Positions 1 to 11,182 of a stretch of 64,000 nucleotides of DNA are shown here, piece by piece. The position numbers and the translations under genes are program-made. The notes below the pieces were generated by a model, which was not told the DNA's origin, did no database searches, and saw only the letters and a program-made list of their open reading frames with translations. The stretch covers positions 26,164,490 to 26,228,489 of the forward strand of contig NC_135375.1 of assembly GCF_049243985.1 (NCBI RefSeq), written 5' to 3'. Positions within the stretch are counted from its first letter, which is position 1; the number at the start of each line of letters is the position of its first letter. The stretch comes from Paroedura picta (taxonomy: Eukaryota > Chordata > Lepidosauria > Squamata > Gekkonidae).

Positions 1-1028
1 AAGGCTGCATGAACGGTATCATACTTGAGGAACCAAAGAGTCAGTCTACACTTTTCTTGAAACAGAGTGATAGAGAGAAATAGTAGAATTACGGATTGTA
101 TCACTTGCAGTTGAAGGAGGAGGCTGTGCTCCTCCAAGGAATTTAAAAATATATATATTTTAAAGGCATTGGAGAAAAAGATTTAATGAAGCCTTCTCCG
201 TAGTATGCTGATTTACTAGATGCAGGGGGATCCCTAAAAAAAAAAAGTATGATTCATGCAGCTCCCAACAATTTGAGGTGGTATAACGTAGATGTACCCA
301 TTTCATCCTGAACATGTGATGCTCGAGCCAACCAGGGTGGATATCTCTGGCTGTGCCAAACACCTGTTGGATGTTCAGGAAGGGAGAAGGGGAAAGCACC
401 TGCATGAATTTGAAGTTTTACAGCAACTATCTAAGAATGCTGGGATAGGAAAGAGTGAGGAATTGTTCACCTGGTGCAACAACCCCATCCCTACTGAAGT
501 GGATGCGGGAGTTCTCCTTACTACACAAATCTGGCCGTTGTAGAAAACCCCTTGCTCATCTGCTCAGTCCCAGGCACAGATCAGTGTCAAAGTTATTGTG
601 CTCTTTTTACGGTCCTGCTCTGAGATCACCCATCCTTCCTGTAGCTCCCAGTCAGCAGACAGATGGGTCCTTTGCCCCGTCCATAAGGCCAGCAGGGTCT
701 CCCAGGGGGAAAGGCTGGCTGAATTTTGAGGGAGTCAAGTCCCAGATTGGTTAGGCAAATCATTGCCCCTCAGCCTCAATTCTCCCTATGAAAACAGAAA
801 AGGGGACCTACCTGGCAGAACGGTTGTAAGAGTTAAGTGAGCTGCATAGGAATGAATTATCAGTTAAGTTTGCAGAGGCGTTTTCGCCGTGCCAAGGCAA
901 TGCGCACACCGCAGCTGTTTTTCTATCTTAAGTCCTAATTGCACATTTTCTGTGCGCCTTTCCCAACCTCTCTACACGGAGCCTTTCCATCATCGCCATG
1001 ACAACCATCTCCAGGGCCCATTCTTTAC
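1..1028 (-). other. ESM1 intron 1 (part)
   Basis: This is intron sequence of ESM1 reaching the left edge of the window. It contains a short A-run near 236-246. I see no exon-like frame with splice sites, and no repeat I can name. Confidence 0.7.
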
Positions 1029-1329
1029 CTTTGCAGATACCAAATTCGTCACCAAAGTCGTCTTCTTCCGAATAAAACTGGCATTTCAGACCGGGGCCAC
1101 ACTTGACTCCATCCATCCCCGAGACGGTCCGGTAGCAGGTTTCCCCCAAGGCTGCGGCGCATACCCTGCAGCATCCACAGTCGTCCAGGACTGTCCGCTT
1201 ACAGTGCAGAGGGCTCTTGCATTCAGTGCTCTCACAAGGCTCGGGGCAGTCTACCGCGTACTTCCCGCTCCACGTAGATCCAACGTGCATGGGGGCCAGT
1301 AGCAGAAGGAAGACTAGGGAATTCTTCAT
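1029..1329 (-). CDS. ESM1: ESM1 (endocan) exon 1, partial gene
   Basis: Exon 1 encodes the first 100 residues plus one base of endothelial cell-specific molecule 1, a secreted dermatan-sulphate proteoglycan of endothelium. The translation starts MKNSLVFLLLLAPMHVGS, a signal peptide, followed by a cysteine-rich IGFBP-type domain with 12 cysteines, including the LDDCGCCRVC block and the ETCYRTVSGMDG stretch, which match human ESM1 as I recall it. The exon ends at ...GICK plus G, before a clean GTAAAG donor (intron begins at 1028), the same phase as in mammals, where the next residues are DCP. The remaining exons lie to the left, outside the window. The gene points away from the granzymes, as in human, which anchors the locus. 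No defect is seen. Confidence 0.96.
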
Positions 1330-1446
1330 CTCTTTAGGGGACGGAAATCCAGTTCCTTCACAAGCAGGTTGAGGATTCCGTGCGGAGGTCTTCTGCTGAG
1401 AGGCACGATGGTGAAGAACCAGGAGTAGTAGCTGAAGATCAGCTTA

Positions 1447-1474
1447 CTGTATAAAGCTTCAAAGCTTTATACAG
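1447..1474 (-). promoter_or_regulatory. ESM1: Palindromic TATA element upstream of ESM1
   Basis: A perfect inverted repeat with 13-bp arms around a 2-bp centre places TATAAAG on both strands. The minus-strand box lies about 136 bp before the ESM1 start codon. A TATA box there would put the transcription start near 1435-1440 and give a 5' leader of about 110 bases. Function is inferred from position and motif only. Confidence 0.5.
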
Positions 1475-3293
1475 CCGTATTGCCCACCAGGGCCCGTCCC
1501 CGTCAGTTTCCTCAATCTGGCAGTTCTGTCGTCCTGCCAGCTCCCTTGTTTTACTTTGCGAAATCCAGGATGAAGGCTGGATTAGCACGCTGCTGCCATC
1601 CAGGAATTGAAAAGCCTGAGCTGATGTAATCTGTTATGTTTAGTTGGGTTGTTTTGCAATGAGGACTGAAAATTCTCTCACATCCGTCTCAAATGCTCAA
1701 GGACGTCTGCCATAAAAGTGCTTGGTGGGGGGGGGGGTGAGCAGTCGTAGGTTACATACCTCCCTCCAGGACAGGAATTGTTTTAGCTCCGGGTCTATCC
1801 CTTGACAAATAAGACCTTTCTCTTACGAGAGTCCTTCCTTGAAGGCAGTGGGAAAGATCATATATCTAACGGCATGGTTCTTGTGCTAATCTCATTTGCC
1901 GAACCTCCAATCCTTTGGTTATAAGAGAAGAGACTACTGCCTTAGAAATTGACAAGGCATCTTTTAAAGTTAAAGGAAAGTACTTATTCTTGGGAACAAA
2001 AGAATTATCCTGTCAATATTTAGTTAGATAGATAACTGGGCATTGCATTCAAAGGACAGAGACAACAGAGTAAACAGATGCTAGGGCCTTGTGGTTTCAT
2101 CTTCAGAGCCTTAGGTAATTGGCAGTTTAATTTTTTTCCCCCAGTCGGCCTGCAGTCTCCGGACATAAATATCCAGCTGTAGCTGTTTTTCTTTCCCTAA
2201 GGTTCAAGAGATCCACGGGTCTTTTCTGCACCTTCTCTAGACCCCTTTGGCTTCACTGAAGGGCAAAAGTATTTCCACCTTCCCACCTCAGTAACTGAGT
2301 CTCCAGTTTATAGCAGTCAGTTGACTGGTCAATGTGTCAAGTTTTCAGAGTCATTTCAAGAGAGGAAGCAAAGCTCAATCAAAGTTGGGAGACCAGAGAC
2401 AAAAAGATACAATCTAGCTGACAAAAAGTAGGCTTATACAAACAATTTGTTTGGCCTCAGGTTCATTTCACTTTATTAATTCATTATTTTGTTTGAATGG
2501 AAGCTTTTGGTTTAATAAGTTCAATTTGCCTGTAACCCCCTAATTCTCATAATCTAGGTTGTTTTAAATGCTCACGATGTTAACTTCTATCGATCACATA
2601 TTCCAGATAGCTGGAATCGTGTAGGCAAAGAATCAACCTGCTCATGTAGAATGATCCAGCAAGCCAGCACTGTGACTAGAGGGAAGACTGCATACGGAAA
2701 TGCCAGCCAGGCACAACAATGCATGGTGTGAGCATAGGCTAAGCCTTCTGGTTGGAAGTGTGCCTGTCAGAAAAATGGAAGTAGGAAGCAGAGTGTAGTC
2801 AGAGACTGCTTGCCGCCAACAGAAAAACAGTCAGATCTACCTCAGTTCATTTGAATCTACATGTAATTTCATTAATATTACTTATCTTTGCACAGTTAAC
2901 TAATGGGATGTATTCAAATCAGAATTTCAGAAGTGCATCTTATAACACACAGTGCTTGAAAGAAAATCTCTGAAGGAGAAAACTCTTATGGTTTCCAATC
3001 ATTCAGTTCCTCCTAGAATAACAATAATGTGGGATTGTTCAGTTCTTCTGAGAACAACCACAATAATGTGGGGAAAGAAATATGTGAACCTTTATGCCCC
3101 CATCATTCTTCCTCTCATCTTTTGTGCATCTCCCTGTGGAAGGAAATCCGGAAGTGTTATTTGGTACAATGTCAAGCATAAGACCCATGAAACGCTTGCT
3201 TACTCTCCTTTACCAGCAGCCAGTCTCAGAGCAGCTTCCAGATGCATGGCTGACTCATTCTTTGACGTGCCTTCTCCAGCTCTCAGGATGGAA
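1475..3293. other. Gene-free ESM1 upstream DNA
   Basis: There is no convincing coding frame and no repeat I can name, only a G-run near 1726-1738. The DNA is AT-rich and unique-looking. It could hold ESM1 enhancers, but nothing in the sequence shows this. Confidence 0.5.
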
Positions 3294-3500
3294 TGCTCTT
3301 ATCCCCAGTGTTGGATTAGCATCTGGGAAATTCAGGTTTGAATCCTTACTTGTGCTGGGTGACCTTGGGCCAGTTGCACACTCTCAGCCTATCCTACATC
3401 AAGGTTGTTGTGAGGATAATAAGGAGGAAAGGGGAATGTTGTGAGCCTCTCTGTGTCCCCAAGGGGGGGGAAAAGGCAGGATATAAGTCAAAAGTAATTT
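3294..3500 (+). repeat. Old CORE/MIR-like SINE copy
   Basis: The core GCTGGGTGACCTTGGGCCAG and the following pattern (leucine-tRNA-like head remnant, CTCAGCCTA, TTGTGAGGATAA, GGCAGGATATAAG) match a diverged tRNA/CORE-type SINE. It is far more decayed than the copies at 24187 and 53303. Confidence 0.65.
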
Positions 3501-3833
3501 GTTTTAAAAATGAGTTATTTTTGAGAGAGGCCAATGTGTTGCTTCAATTGAGGCTTTCCCCAACAAGTCGTATGTGTTCCATCTTTAGTTAATTTATAGT
3601 GCACTTCGGTATTCCAGCTAGATCCCTTGGCTGGGGCATCTTTCTGATCTTGCTTGCTTCTTCTTATTTTTGCAACATATCCTATTGCAGTTTTCACAGT
3701 GTAAATCATAAGTTCAGTAAAATCTATTATTTCATAACTCTGTCCCTTTTCTTTTACTGTTTCTTATCTAATGAACAATTATTATTCTGTTAATTGTACA
3801 AGGAAGCCAAGCGATTTGTTTTACAGTTTATCA

Positions 3834-4153
3834 GCTTGGAGTGAGGACTTCTAATCTGGCGAGCCAGGTTTGAATCTGCGTTCCCCCACATGCAGCCAGC
3901 TGGGTGACCTTGGGCTTGCCACAGCACTGATAAAGCTGTTCTGCCCAAGCAGTAATCTCAGCCTCACCTCCCTCACAGGGTGTCTGTTGTTGGGAGAGGA
4001 AAGGGAAGGCGAATGTAAGCCGCTTCGAGACTCCTTCGGGTAGAGAAGAGGCATATAAGAACCAACTCTTCTTCTTCTTCTTCTTCTTCTTCTTCTTCTT
4101 CTTCTTCTTCTTCTTCTTCTTCTTCTTCTTCTTCTTCTTCTTCTTCTTCTTCA
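3834..4153 (+). repeat. CORE-type SINE ending in a (CTT)n tract
   Basis: A 5'-shortened copy of the same SINE family as 24187-24478: GGACTTCTAATCTGG, the CORE segment CAGCTGGGTGACCTTGGGC, a GTGTCTGTTG block and the tail AAGAACCAACTCTTCTTC. The CTT tail is expanded to about 85 bp (4068-4152). Long poly-Lys and poly-Glu frames on the minus strand are artefacts of this tract. Confidence 0.85.
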
Positions 4154-6699
4154 TTATGGTATTTGTTTTGAATCAGGGTCACATGAGGGGCAGATAGAAA
4201 CTTTGTCCAGAGGCCCGTGGTGGCTCTTGGGAGCCCTGTGGGTAACCACTCACCAGTCACTATTCTGATGCTAGCCAGCCTCAGGGTTGGAAGGAAGGAG
4301 ATATGCATACCTTGCCTTGAGCTCCTTGTAGTAAAGACAGGACAAAACAAGATACAGAGTGTATCCTTCCAACTGCCAATTTTTTTCAAGGAGATGCTTG
4401 TTGCTGAAGCCCAGCATAAGCAACCCCAGAAGAGGTAGTTAATGTAGGCTAAGGGACACAGACAAATACTTCTTCAATCCTTTATACAAAGATGTCTGGG
4501 GGGAATTGAATGTAATTATGAAGGGACTGAATGCACCAAACAAAAAGACAAAATAGATGAAAAGATAACAAAACTCAATGCCAGACAATAAGAAAATAAG
4601 CAGCAGGGATTCTTGACTGTGCCATTCCGAATTACCGAGAAATTTGAGGGAGGAAATCAATAAGTTCTGGTGTGTGTGGGGGGGATAGACATGAGAGGTT
4701 CTTTCCAACATGGTGCTTGTGCCAACTGTGGCGCCAGAAAACACCTTCCTTGGTTTCTGTCAAGCATTTCTGTCAAGCTCCCTGGTGAAGCCAGGTGATG
4801 ATTTCACCCTTCTGATTAGTCACAGGGATCTGATAAGCTGTGCAGATCTGTAGCTGCCACCATAGTACAAGGATCTTCACTGCAAGATCACAGAAGATGA
4901 ATCTATGAAAGAAAATCTATACAAGAAAATGTTTTAAGTGATATGTTAATTTAAAAAGGCTTCTTCTTAAGCAGAGCTTCTGCCTGAAGTCCTGAACAGT
5001 TACTGCCAACCCTCACGGTGGCTGGCTCTGCCTCCGGGTGGCAGCTATTTGTGGTTGTGCCCGCCATTTTGTGTCAGGTTTCCAAAGGTGTCCCCAGCCC
5101 CCAAAAGAGAGGGGACCCCTGGCTTATGGCAACACTCCAAATATGAAACATTTCAAGGAATTTTAAGGGTTGTAATAAGGCCACTCTTTGAATATTCCAG
5201 GTGTGTCTTGCAAGGAGAAAGGCATGAGATGAATACACAGCATTAATTTTTGAAAGAGTGGATTATCATCAATCGTAGATACAGGTGCATGAGAAAAAAT
5301 GCTTCAAAGTATGTTGGAACCTTAATGATGGTGACGATAACAATGACAAAGACGACAACAACAACCACAACCACAACGACTCAAGGACAAAACAGACCGG
5401 GTCAGAAACTGTGAAACATAAATTGCAGTCCCATTCAAATCAAGAATGGAAGAGGGCGGTTAACCTTTAACCTCTGCTCAGTTTCACTCATTAAAATTCG
5501 GCTAACCATGCTATTGTTCTTTTACGGAAAAAACAGGTAATAAAACAACATGTCCCTCCCCCCCCCCCCAGCAGAATTGCAAAGAACAGCATGGTGGACC
5601 CAGTTTCCGTAAGCAAAACCAAACATGGATTAAAGGGTCAAGTCCTCTCTTCCCTTCCTACCTGGACCCCACACTAATTGCAAAGGTGAACTGGTGGAGG
5701 TCAGTGACCTCTGCCACATCTATTTTGACCTTCAGAAACCCTCATTATCCTCTCATTTGTCAGTCATTCTCCAGCCTTGCCCCCACATACCTCTCCTTTT
5801 CCTCTTCTCTGCCATGGTGCTCCTCACCAAAAACTTCCAAGATATACTGAAAAATAATTAGCATCATGGAAACTAATTATGTCAACTAGGGTCACAAGAT
5901 TTAGCCCATTCATTGATTAGATTAAAAACCTAACCATTGATCAAAATTCCCCACCAAATCTGTCCACAGCTACAAAACTGGGTAATGGTCGTGCACATCA
6001 CTTCTCAAAGGGCTGAAGATAGCACATGATTGTTTATGCCCCTCCCTGAGCAACTCAGAACTGTGTCGTACTGTCTATATAGTTATAGTTGATCCAGAGT
6101 CATGGGGAGGGACCATTTGTACTGACTGCCACTTCTAGATGGTTTATGTTATATGAGGTACATAATTAGGGTTGCCAGACAGGTGGTAGTGAGCGGAAAA
6201 ACATCTGTAGCTCAGAGTAAAGCGTTTGCCTACAAAAGAAGCCTTTTAGACATGGATATTAATTTTGGACGTCAGTCCTGAAGGAGATGTTTTGAAAATG
6301 GCTATTACCAGAAGCCGATTTTACTGTGTCTGACTGTGATTTATTGATTTTTCTACACCAGTCTTTGGATGGGGGGGAGAAGAAGCAGAAAGAGACATTT
6401 TTGCATTAGATTTATTTTACCTCAGACGTTTTTTCTCTCTCACTACAACTTGCACCCTCTGGCCTCTCCTTGCCTGTTAGACTCCAGGTGATGAGAAAGC
6501 AACAGAAAAAAAAATCAACATGTTGTATTTTCAGTACAGATACATTTAATCTATTCATTTGAAGTCTTTTCCATATGTTTATACAAAAGAAAGTCTGGCC
6601 AAAACAGGCAATCCATGTCTAGGATGGGACACATTCTCAAGGATTCTAATCTTCAATGGTCTGGAAGAAATTCCTACATACCAATACTGACAAGGACAT
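4154..6699. other. Gene-free interval
   Basis: I see no gene. Low-complexity patches include a GAY/AAC-rich stretch near 5325-5395 and a C-run near 5560-5570. Confidence 0.5.
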
Positions 6700-6785
6700 A
6701 TCTATGTATTTATTTATTTATATTTATATACTGCCCTCTCCTGAGCTCAGAGCGGTTCACATAAAATGTAGAAATGAAACATAGA
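6700..6785 (-). repeat. LINE 3' tail with (ATTT)n
   Basis: Read on the minus strand this is GTGAACCGCTCTGAGCTCAG, then GGGCAGTATATAAATA and an AAAT run, a LINE-type 3' tail that recurs at about 11088-11182 (+) and 38500-38598 (+). Confidence 0.55.
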
Positions 6786-6796
6786 TGTTACAATAC

Positions 6797-7155
6797 CATA
6801 GATGGCTCCAGGTGATGGCTGGATATCCTCTGAGATTATGACAGCTCTCCAGGCAACAGAGATCAGTTCACCTAGAGAAAATAGCCGCTTTGGAAGGTGA
6901 ACTCTATGGCAGGAGTAGTCAACCTGTGGTCCTCCAGATGTCCACGGACTACAATTCCCATGAGCCCCTGCCAGCAAACGCTGGCAGGGGCTCATGGGAA
7001 TTGTAGTCCATGGACATCTGGAGGACCACAGGTTGACTACCCCTGCTCTATGGCATTCTACCCCACTGAAGTCCCTCCCCTTTCCAAAGCCTGCCCTAAG
7101 GCTCCATTCCCAGAAACTCCTGATATTTCCCAACTGAGTGCTGGCAACTCTATCG
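6797..7155 (-). repeat. Common squamate interspersed repeat, split by a MITE
   Basis: It carries the block GACAGCTCTCCAGGCAACAG / ATCAGTTC / AGAAAATAGCC, then GGTGAACTCTATGGCATTCTA, and ends near CTGGCAACTCT. Related copies occur at about 8503-8600, 21090-21260, 41655-41800, 43597-43790 and 55635-55800. The last two begin or end in (T)AGGGTTGCCAAC-like termini. The class is unknown to me. The palindromic MITE at 6910 splits this copy. Confidence 0.6.
6910..7045. mobile_element. Palindromic hAT-type MITE
   Basis: An almost perfect inverted repeat of about 136 bp that starts CAGGAGTAGTCAACCTGTGG and ends CCACAGGTTGACTACCCCTG. It is flanked by the identical 8-bp target duplications CTCTATGG (6902-6909 and 7046-7053). 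Length, CAG...CTG ends and 8-bp duplications identify a non-coding hAT derivative. Confidence 0.92.
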
Positions 7156-7281
7156 TGATGCCCTCTGGAGGCAAGGGAACATTGTACTCGGATCCATGGA
7201 GTCTTGAAAGCACCAGCCCAGTCACTGCATCCTTGCATGAATTGTCTTTATTTTCAGTTGACAGTTCTAGACACCTTAAGG

Positions 7282-7664
7282 CAGAGATTCCCAACCAGGG
7301 GTCTGTGGACCCCCAGGGGGTCCACGGGTGGTCTGGAGGGAGTCTGTGGCATTTCCTGTCCTGCTTTAATGGACTCAGCCGTAAGCTAGGGAACCAGCTG
7401 CCTCCATTCCTCCCCCCTTCCAGGGCATGAGTTGTCTCATGGTTTCTGTGTCTGGGAGGAGGTGGTGCCTGCATGCCTACTCCCACCTTAAACTGTCTCT
7501 TGTCTTCCCCCCCTGAGTCCTCCTCAAGACTGCCTGTTAATGCAGGTCACTTCCAGGGGTTGTGGCAGGGAGTTGTAGCCAGCTGGCATCACTTCCAGGG
7601 CCCCTAGAAGCCTGAAAAATTATTTCAGGGAGCTCCTCCATGGTCAAAGGTTTGAAAAAGGATG
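7282..7664. mobile_element. hAT-like non-autonomous element
   Basis: It begins CAGAGATTCCCAACCAGGGG and ends GGTTTGAAAAAGGATG, inside 8-bp duplications CCTTAAGG (7274-7281 and 7665-7672). It has no transposase frame. The ends are only partly complementary, as expected of an older copy. Confidence 0.8.
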
Positions 7665-7672
7665 CCTTAAGG

Positions 7673-8024
7673 TGTGGCTTAAAGTTTGTTCACCTTGGAC
7701 TGCAAGGCGAACAAACAAGTCAGTCCTAGAGGAGACCAGCCCTCACTACTCCTTAGAATGCCAGATCCTGAAGATGAAACGCAAATACTTTGGCCACCTC
7801 ATGAGAAGGAAGGACTCCCTGGAGAAGAGCCTAATGTTGGGAGCAATTGAGGGCAAAAGAAGAAGGGGACGACAGAGAATGTGGTGGCTGGATGGAGTCA
7901 CTGAAGCAGTGGGTGTGAACTTAAATGGACTCCGGAGAATGGTAGAGGACAGGAAGGCCTGGAGGATCATTGTCCATGGGGTCGCGATGGGTCGCACTCA
8001 ACTTCACACCTAACAACAACAAAG
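7673..8024 (+). mobile_element. RTE-BovB LINE 3' end
   Basis: The frame includes MKRKYFGHLMRRKDSLEKSL and a GKRRRGRQRMWWLDGVTEA segment, the conserved C-terminus of BovB/RTE reverse transcriptase. It ends in the AACAACAACAA tail at about 8010-8022. This is a 5'-truncated copy. A second copy lies at 32011-32358. Confidence 0.88.
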
Positions 8025-8290
8025 GTGTGGTTATCTTCACCTGCCTCAGGGTTACAGAGGGAAAAGGCCATTATATTGCAACCTGACTTTTTGCCTAGGA
8101 ACCTCCCTGAGAAAATTCTACTCCTTTTCTGGCTTCTTCTTCCTTCTCTTCCTCTTCCTCCCCCCCCCCCCCCAGCTGGCTTGGTTTTCATTTCTGCTCC
8201 TTTGCCTTCTCCTACCCTTACAGGAAACCCTTACAGGGCCATCAAGAAATCCCAGAGTTTCATGAAACCCTGATTGAGAAAGCCTGCCAA
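8025..8290. repeat. Partial hAT-like repeat
   Basis: The right end, GTTTCATGAAACCCTGATTG followed by AGAAAGCCTG, matches (inverted) the left end of the element at 18629. The inner part holds a CT-rich tract and a C-run (8161-8174). The left boundary is not clear. Confidence 0.4.
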
Positions 8291-8639
8291 AGACCGTTTA
8301 TGCACTGGAAGTTTCATGCCAGGCTGCAGGCTGGAGTTTTAGTCATGGCAGATTGCCCTACCTCTTCCTGCACCCACACAGTGGAGCATTTGGCCCGGTG
8401 CACCTCATTCACTCCCGATTTGTGCTCCTGCATGGGAGCTGGGGCAGTGAAGTTCCCAGTACGTAAACGGTCATTGAATCTACTTTCTAAAGAGGCCATT
8501 TTCTCCAGGTAAACTGATCTCTGTTGCCTGGAGATCAATTGTAATTCCAAAAGATCTCCTCCCACCACCTGGAGCTTGGAAACTGTGTTGGAGGTGCCCA
8601 CTTGGGGGAGGGGGCTGCCAGCAAATGTGAGCCAGCATT

Positions 8640-9290
8640 TGTAAAGAGCCAGAGAAAGAAGTCTAAAAGGTCAGCATATAGAATGGCAATTATATGAGGA
8701 AAAGAACACTCTTTGGGCTGTTCAAGGCCTCTTCTGTAAATATATTTAGGAAGTACTCATTGTGCAAAATGCCAAACAATATCTGACGGGATGAAAGAGA
8801 TTTCTGGTACTTTTCAATTTCCTTGAGGAAACTATCTTTACGAGGTGATAAAACTGAAATGCTAACACAGATGTGGTTTAAAAATGAGATTAAAAAAAAA
8901 AAAAAACTCCGACAGCAAACTCATCGGGAATGGATCCAAAACGATTTGGATCTGAATACTCTCCATATTACATGTTTCCAGGTAGATTACAAAACAAATA
9001 CACTGCTCATCATGAATTTTTTTTTTCAATTTGTAGGTCACCACTCCAAGACAGTTGCAATCTTCAAACTCCAATAGACCATCCCCCACTCAGCAGACCC
9101 CTTTAAAATGCTTCAGGGGGAATTTTTTTCCATTTTTCATATGCACCTATGTCCCTTGATGACAACACACAGATGCCAGAGAAGAGAACCAGAATTTCAG
9201 CAAAGGAATGAAATGTAGCAAAAACTAAATCACAGACCATACATTATTTATATTATTAAGTTATCTTTATAAAGCAACCTTATGCCTTTG
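8640..9290. other. Gene-free interval
   Basis: No gene or nameable repeat is seen, apart from an A-run (8889-8904) and a T-run (9017-9025). Confidence 0.45.
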
Positions 9291-9292
9291 CT

Positions 9293-9485
9293 ATTTTACA
9301 CTGTAAGAAGAGTTAGATTGTCAGTTTGAAATTTGGGAGCCCCAAGTTTAAATCCCCATTCTGCCATGGAAGCCACTCAGACTGATGGGCTTTACACAAT
9401 TATTGTGAGGATAAACTACAGAAAAGAAGAAGAATATGGGCTGCTTTGAGTTCCTATTTGGGAGAAAGTAAGGTATAAATTAATT
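9293..9485 (+). repeat. Diverged tRNA/CORE-type SINE
   Basis: GTAAGAAGAGTTAGATTGTC, then CCCCATTCTGCC, TGGGCTTTACACAATTATTG and a tail GGCTGCTTTGAGTTCC...GGTATAAATT resemble the SINE family described at 24187, but heavily diverged. Confidence 0.45.
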
Positions 9486-9649
9486 TTTTAAATCTTGCAG
9501 ATATGAATGTTTACTCAGAAATAAAGCCCATTGGCTCATCGGGGACTTAATTCTTATTACATTTGTTTATTTTTGCAGTATTTGAGTTTCAGTTACCTTA
9601 TTTCATCAGTTATTATTTTTGATGTCATTAAGTGAGCTGATCACGGGTG

Positions 9650-10002
9650 TAAAACAGGCTTCCTTAGGAGGTGGTGGGTTCTCCATCTTTGGAAATTTTT
9701 AAACAAAGACTGGATAGCCATTTGACAGAGAGGCTGATTCTGTGAAGATTCAAGGAGGTGGCAGGTTACAGAGGATGAGCAATAGGGTGGTGGGTGACCT
9801 GTATAGTGCAGGGAGTGGACTAGATCAGGGGTAGTCAACCTGTGGTCCTCCAGATGTTCGTGGACTACAATTCCCATGAGCCCCTGCCAGCATTTGCATT
9901 TGGGAATTGTAGTCCATGAACATCTGGAGGACCACAGGTTGACTACCCCTGGACTAGATGACCCAGGAGGTATCTTCCAACTCTATTATTCTATGACTCT
10001 AT
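9650..10002 (+). mobile_element. CR1-like LINE 3' end with nested MITE
   Basis: AGGCTTCCTTAGGAGGTGGT, then TTTTTAAACAAAGACTGGAT, GACTAGATGACCCAGGAGGT, and the terminal octamer-like ATTCTATGACTCTAT are the conserved C-terminus and 3' end of CR1. The MITE at 9826-9951 sits inside GACTAGAT. The same segment, without the MITE, is present at 14336-14582. Confidence 0.85.
9826..9951. mobile_element. Palindromic hAT-type MITE
   Basis: A 126-bp copy from CAGGGGTAGTCAACC to GGTTGACTACCCCTG with 8-bp duplications GACTAGAT (9818-9825 and 9952-9959). It lies inside a CR1 3' end, so it is younger than that LINE copy. Confidence 0.93.
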
Positions 10003-10380
10003 ATAACACCACATACATCTCTTTAGACATCTGAAAACTATAATAGTTGGGCCCTAAACTTAGATGTATTTGAATAAACCATTCTTCGCATTCCAGAACA
10101 AGCTAACCCTTCCTGCATCGTCTTTTACACAAAGCCGTACATTCAATACTATATATAAGAAGCAAGGGTCAAAGGGAAGCTACAAAAGGAAGCCAAGCTG
10201 TGAAGTTCAAAATGAGACACCAGCAATGCAAAGCCAAAAGGATCCAGGAAAGTCCAACACACAAACTTTTGCATTATTGTCCCCCTTGTGTCTTCGTGCT
10301 CTGTTTCATGTAACACTCTGGCTCCACTCGAAGGGGTCTAAAAATAGATGATACTACTGGGAAAATAATGTTTTCTTCAT

Positions 10381-10660
10381 CCAGCTTGGTGTAGTGGTTA
10401 AGAGTGGTGGCTTCTAACCTGGTGAGTTGGGTCTGATTCCCCGCTCCTCCACATGCAGTCAGCTGGGTGACTTTAGGCTAGTCACAGCCCTGATAGTGGT
10501 ATTATCACAGAGCAGTAACATCAGGGCTTTCTCAGTCCCACCTGCCTCACAGGGTGTCTGTTGTGGAGAGAAGAAGGGAAGGTGATTGTAAGCTGCTTTG
10601 AGACTCCTTTGGATAAGAAAAAGCAGGGTATAAAACCCAACTCTTGTTCTTCTCTTCTAG
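10381..10660 (+). repeat. CORE-type SINE
   Basis: It carries CCAGCTTGGTGTAGTGGTTA (tRNA-like A-box region), a B-box-like GGTCTGATTCC, the CORE segment AGCTGGGTGACTTTAGGC, GGGTGTCTGTTGTGGAGAG, and the tail AAACCCAACTCTTGTTCTTC. Moderately diverged. Confidence 0.82.
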
Positions 10661-10662
10661 AT

Positions 10663-10992
10663 GGTCGGTGAGGGATCACGGAGTCTGTGGGTTTCTGGCT
10701 CTGAGTGATTCGGTTAGTAGGAATATAGAGAGTGTGGTCCGTGACAGGCGTTTTGACAGCAAGGTGACTTTCCTGCCCCGTGTGAAGGCTGTGGACATCA
10801 CGTGATGTCTAGATAAGCTGATAGGGCTGGGGCGGAGTCAGCCATCCTGGTGCACCAATGACATTGGGAAACATAGTTGTGTGGTCCTGGAGGACAAATG
10901 TAAGTTACTAGACAGGAAGTTAAAGTCCAGGACCTCAAAGGTAGCATCCTCAGAACTGCTGCTAGTTCCACACACAGAGCCAGATAGAGAGG
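10663..10992 (+). mobile_element. LINE fragment with SGNH-esterase-like domain
   Basis: In plus frames the DNA reads SDSVSRNIESVVRDRRFDS..VTFLP, then NDIGKHSCVVLEDKCKLL and a SELLLVP segment. This is the pattern of the esterase-like first-frame protein of CR1-type LINEs (block I SDS, block III NDI, later a LLPVP-like block). The frame is broken, so it is a relic. Confidence 0.55.
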
Positions 10993-11182
10993 CACGCTGA
11001 CAGGGACTCATGGCAATTGTAGTCCATGGATATCTGGCAAGCTACAGTTTGGCCATGCCTGCTATAGGATTTCAAAGCAGACTACCCTGACAGATTCAAA
11101 TTATTGTATTAATGGGTTTTTGTAAACCATCATGAGACATTTGTGAGCAGCAGTATATAAATATAAATAAATAAATAAATTT
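10993..11182 (+). repeat. MITE fragment and LINE 3' tail
   Basis: Positions 10997-11063 carry half of the palindromic MITE (CATGGCAATTGTAGTCCATG). Positions 11088-11182 carry a LINE-type tail ending GTATATAAATATAAATAAAT. Confidence 0.5.

Noticed and set aside
292-754. Small plus-strand frames inside ESM1 intron 1
   Set aside because: Short, overlapping in several frames, with no splice sites or family likeness.
3831-4389. Long poly-Lys and poly-Glu frames on the minus strand
   Set aside because: They are translations of the (CTT)n tail of a SINE.
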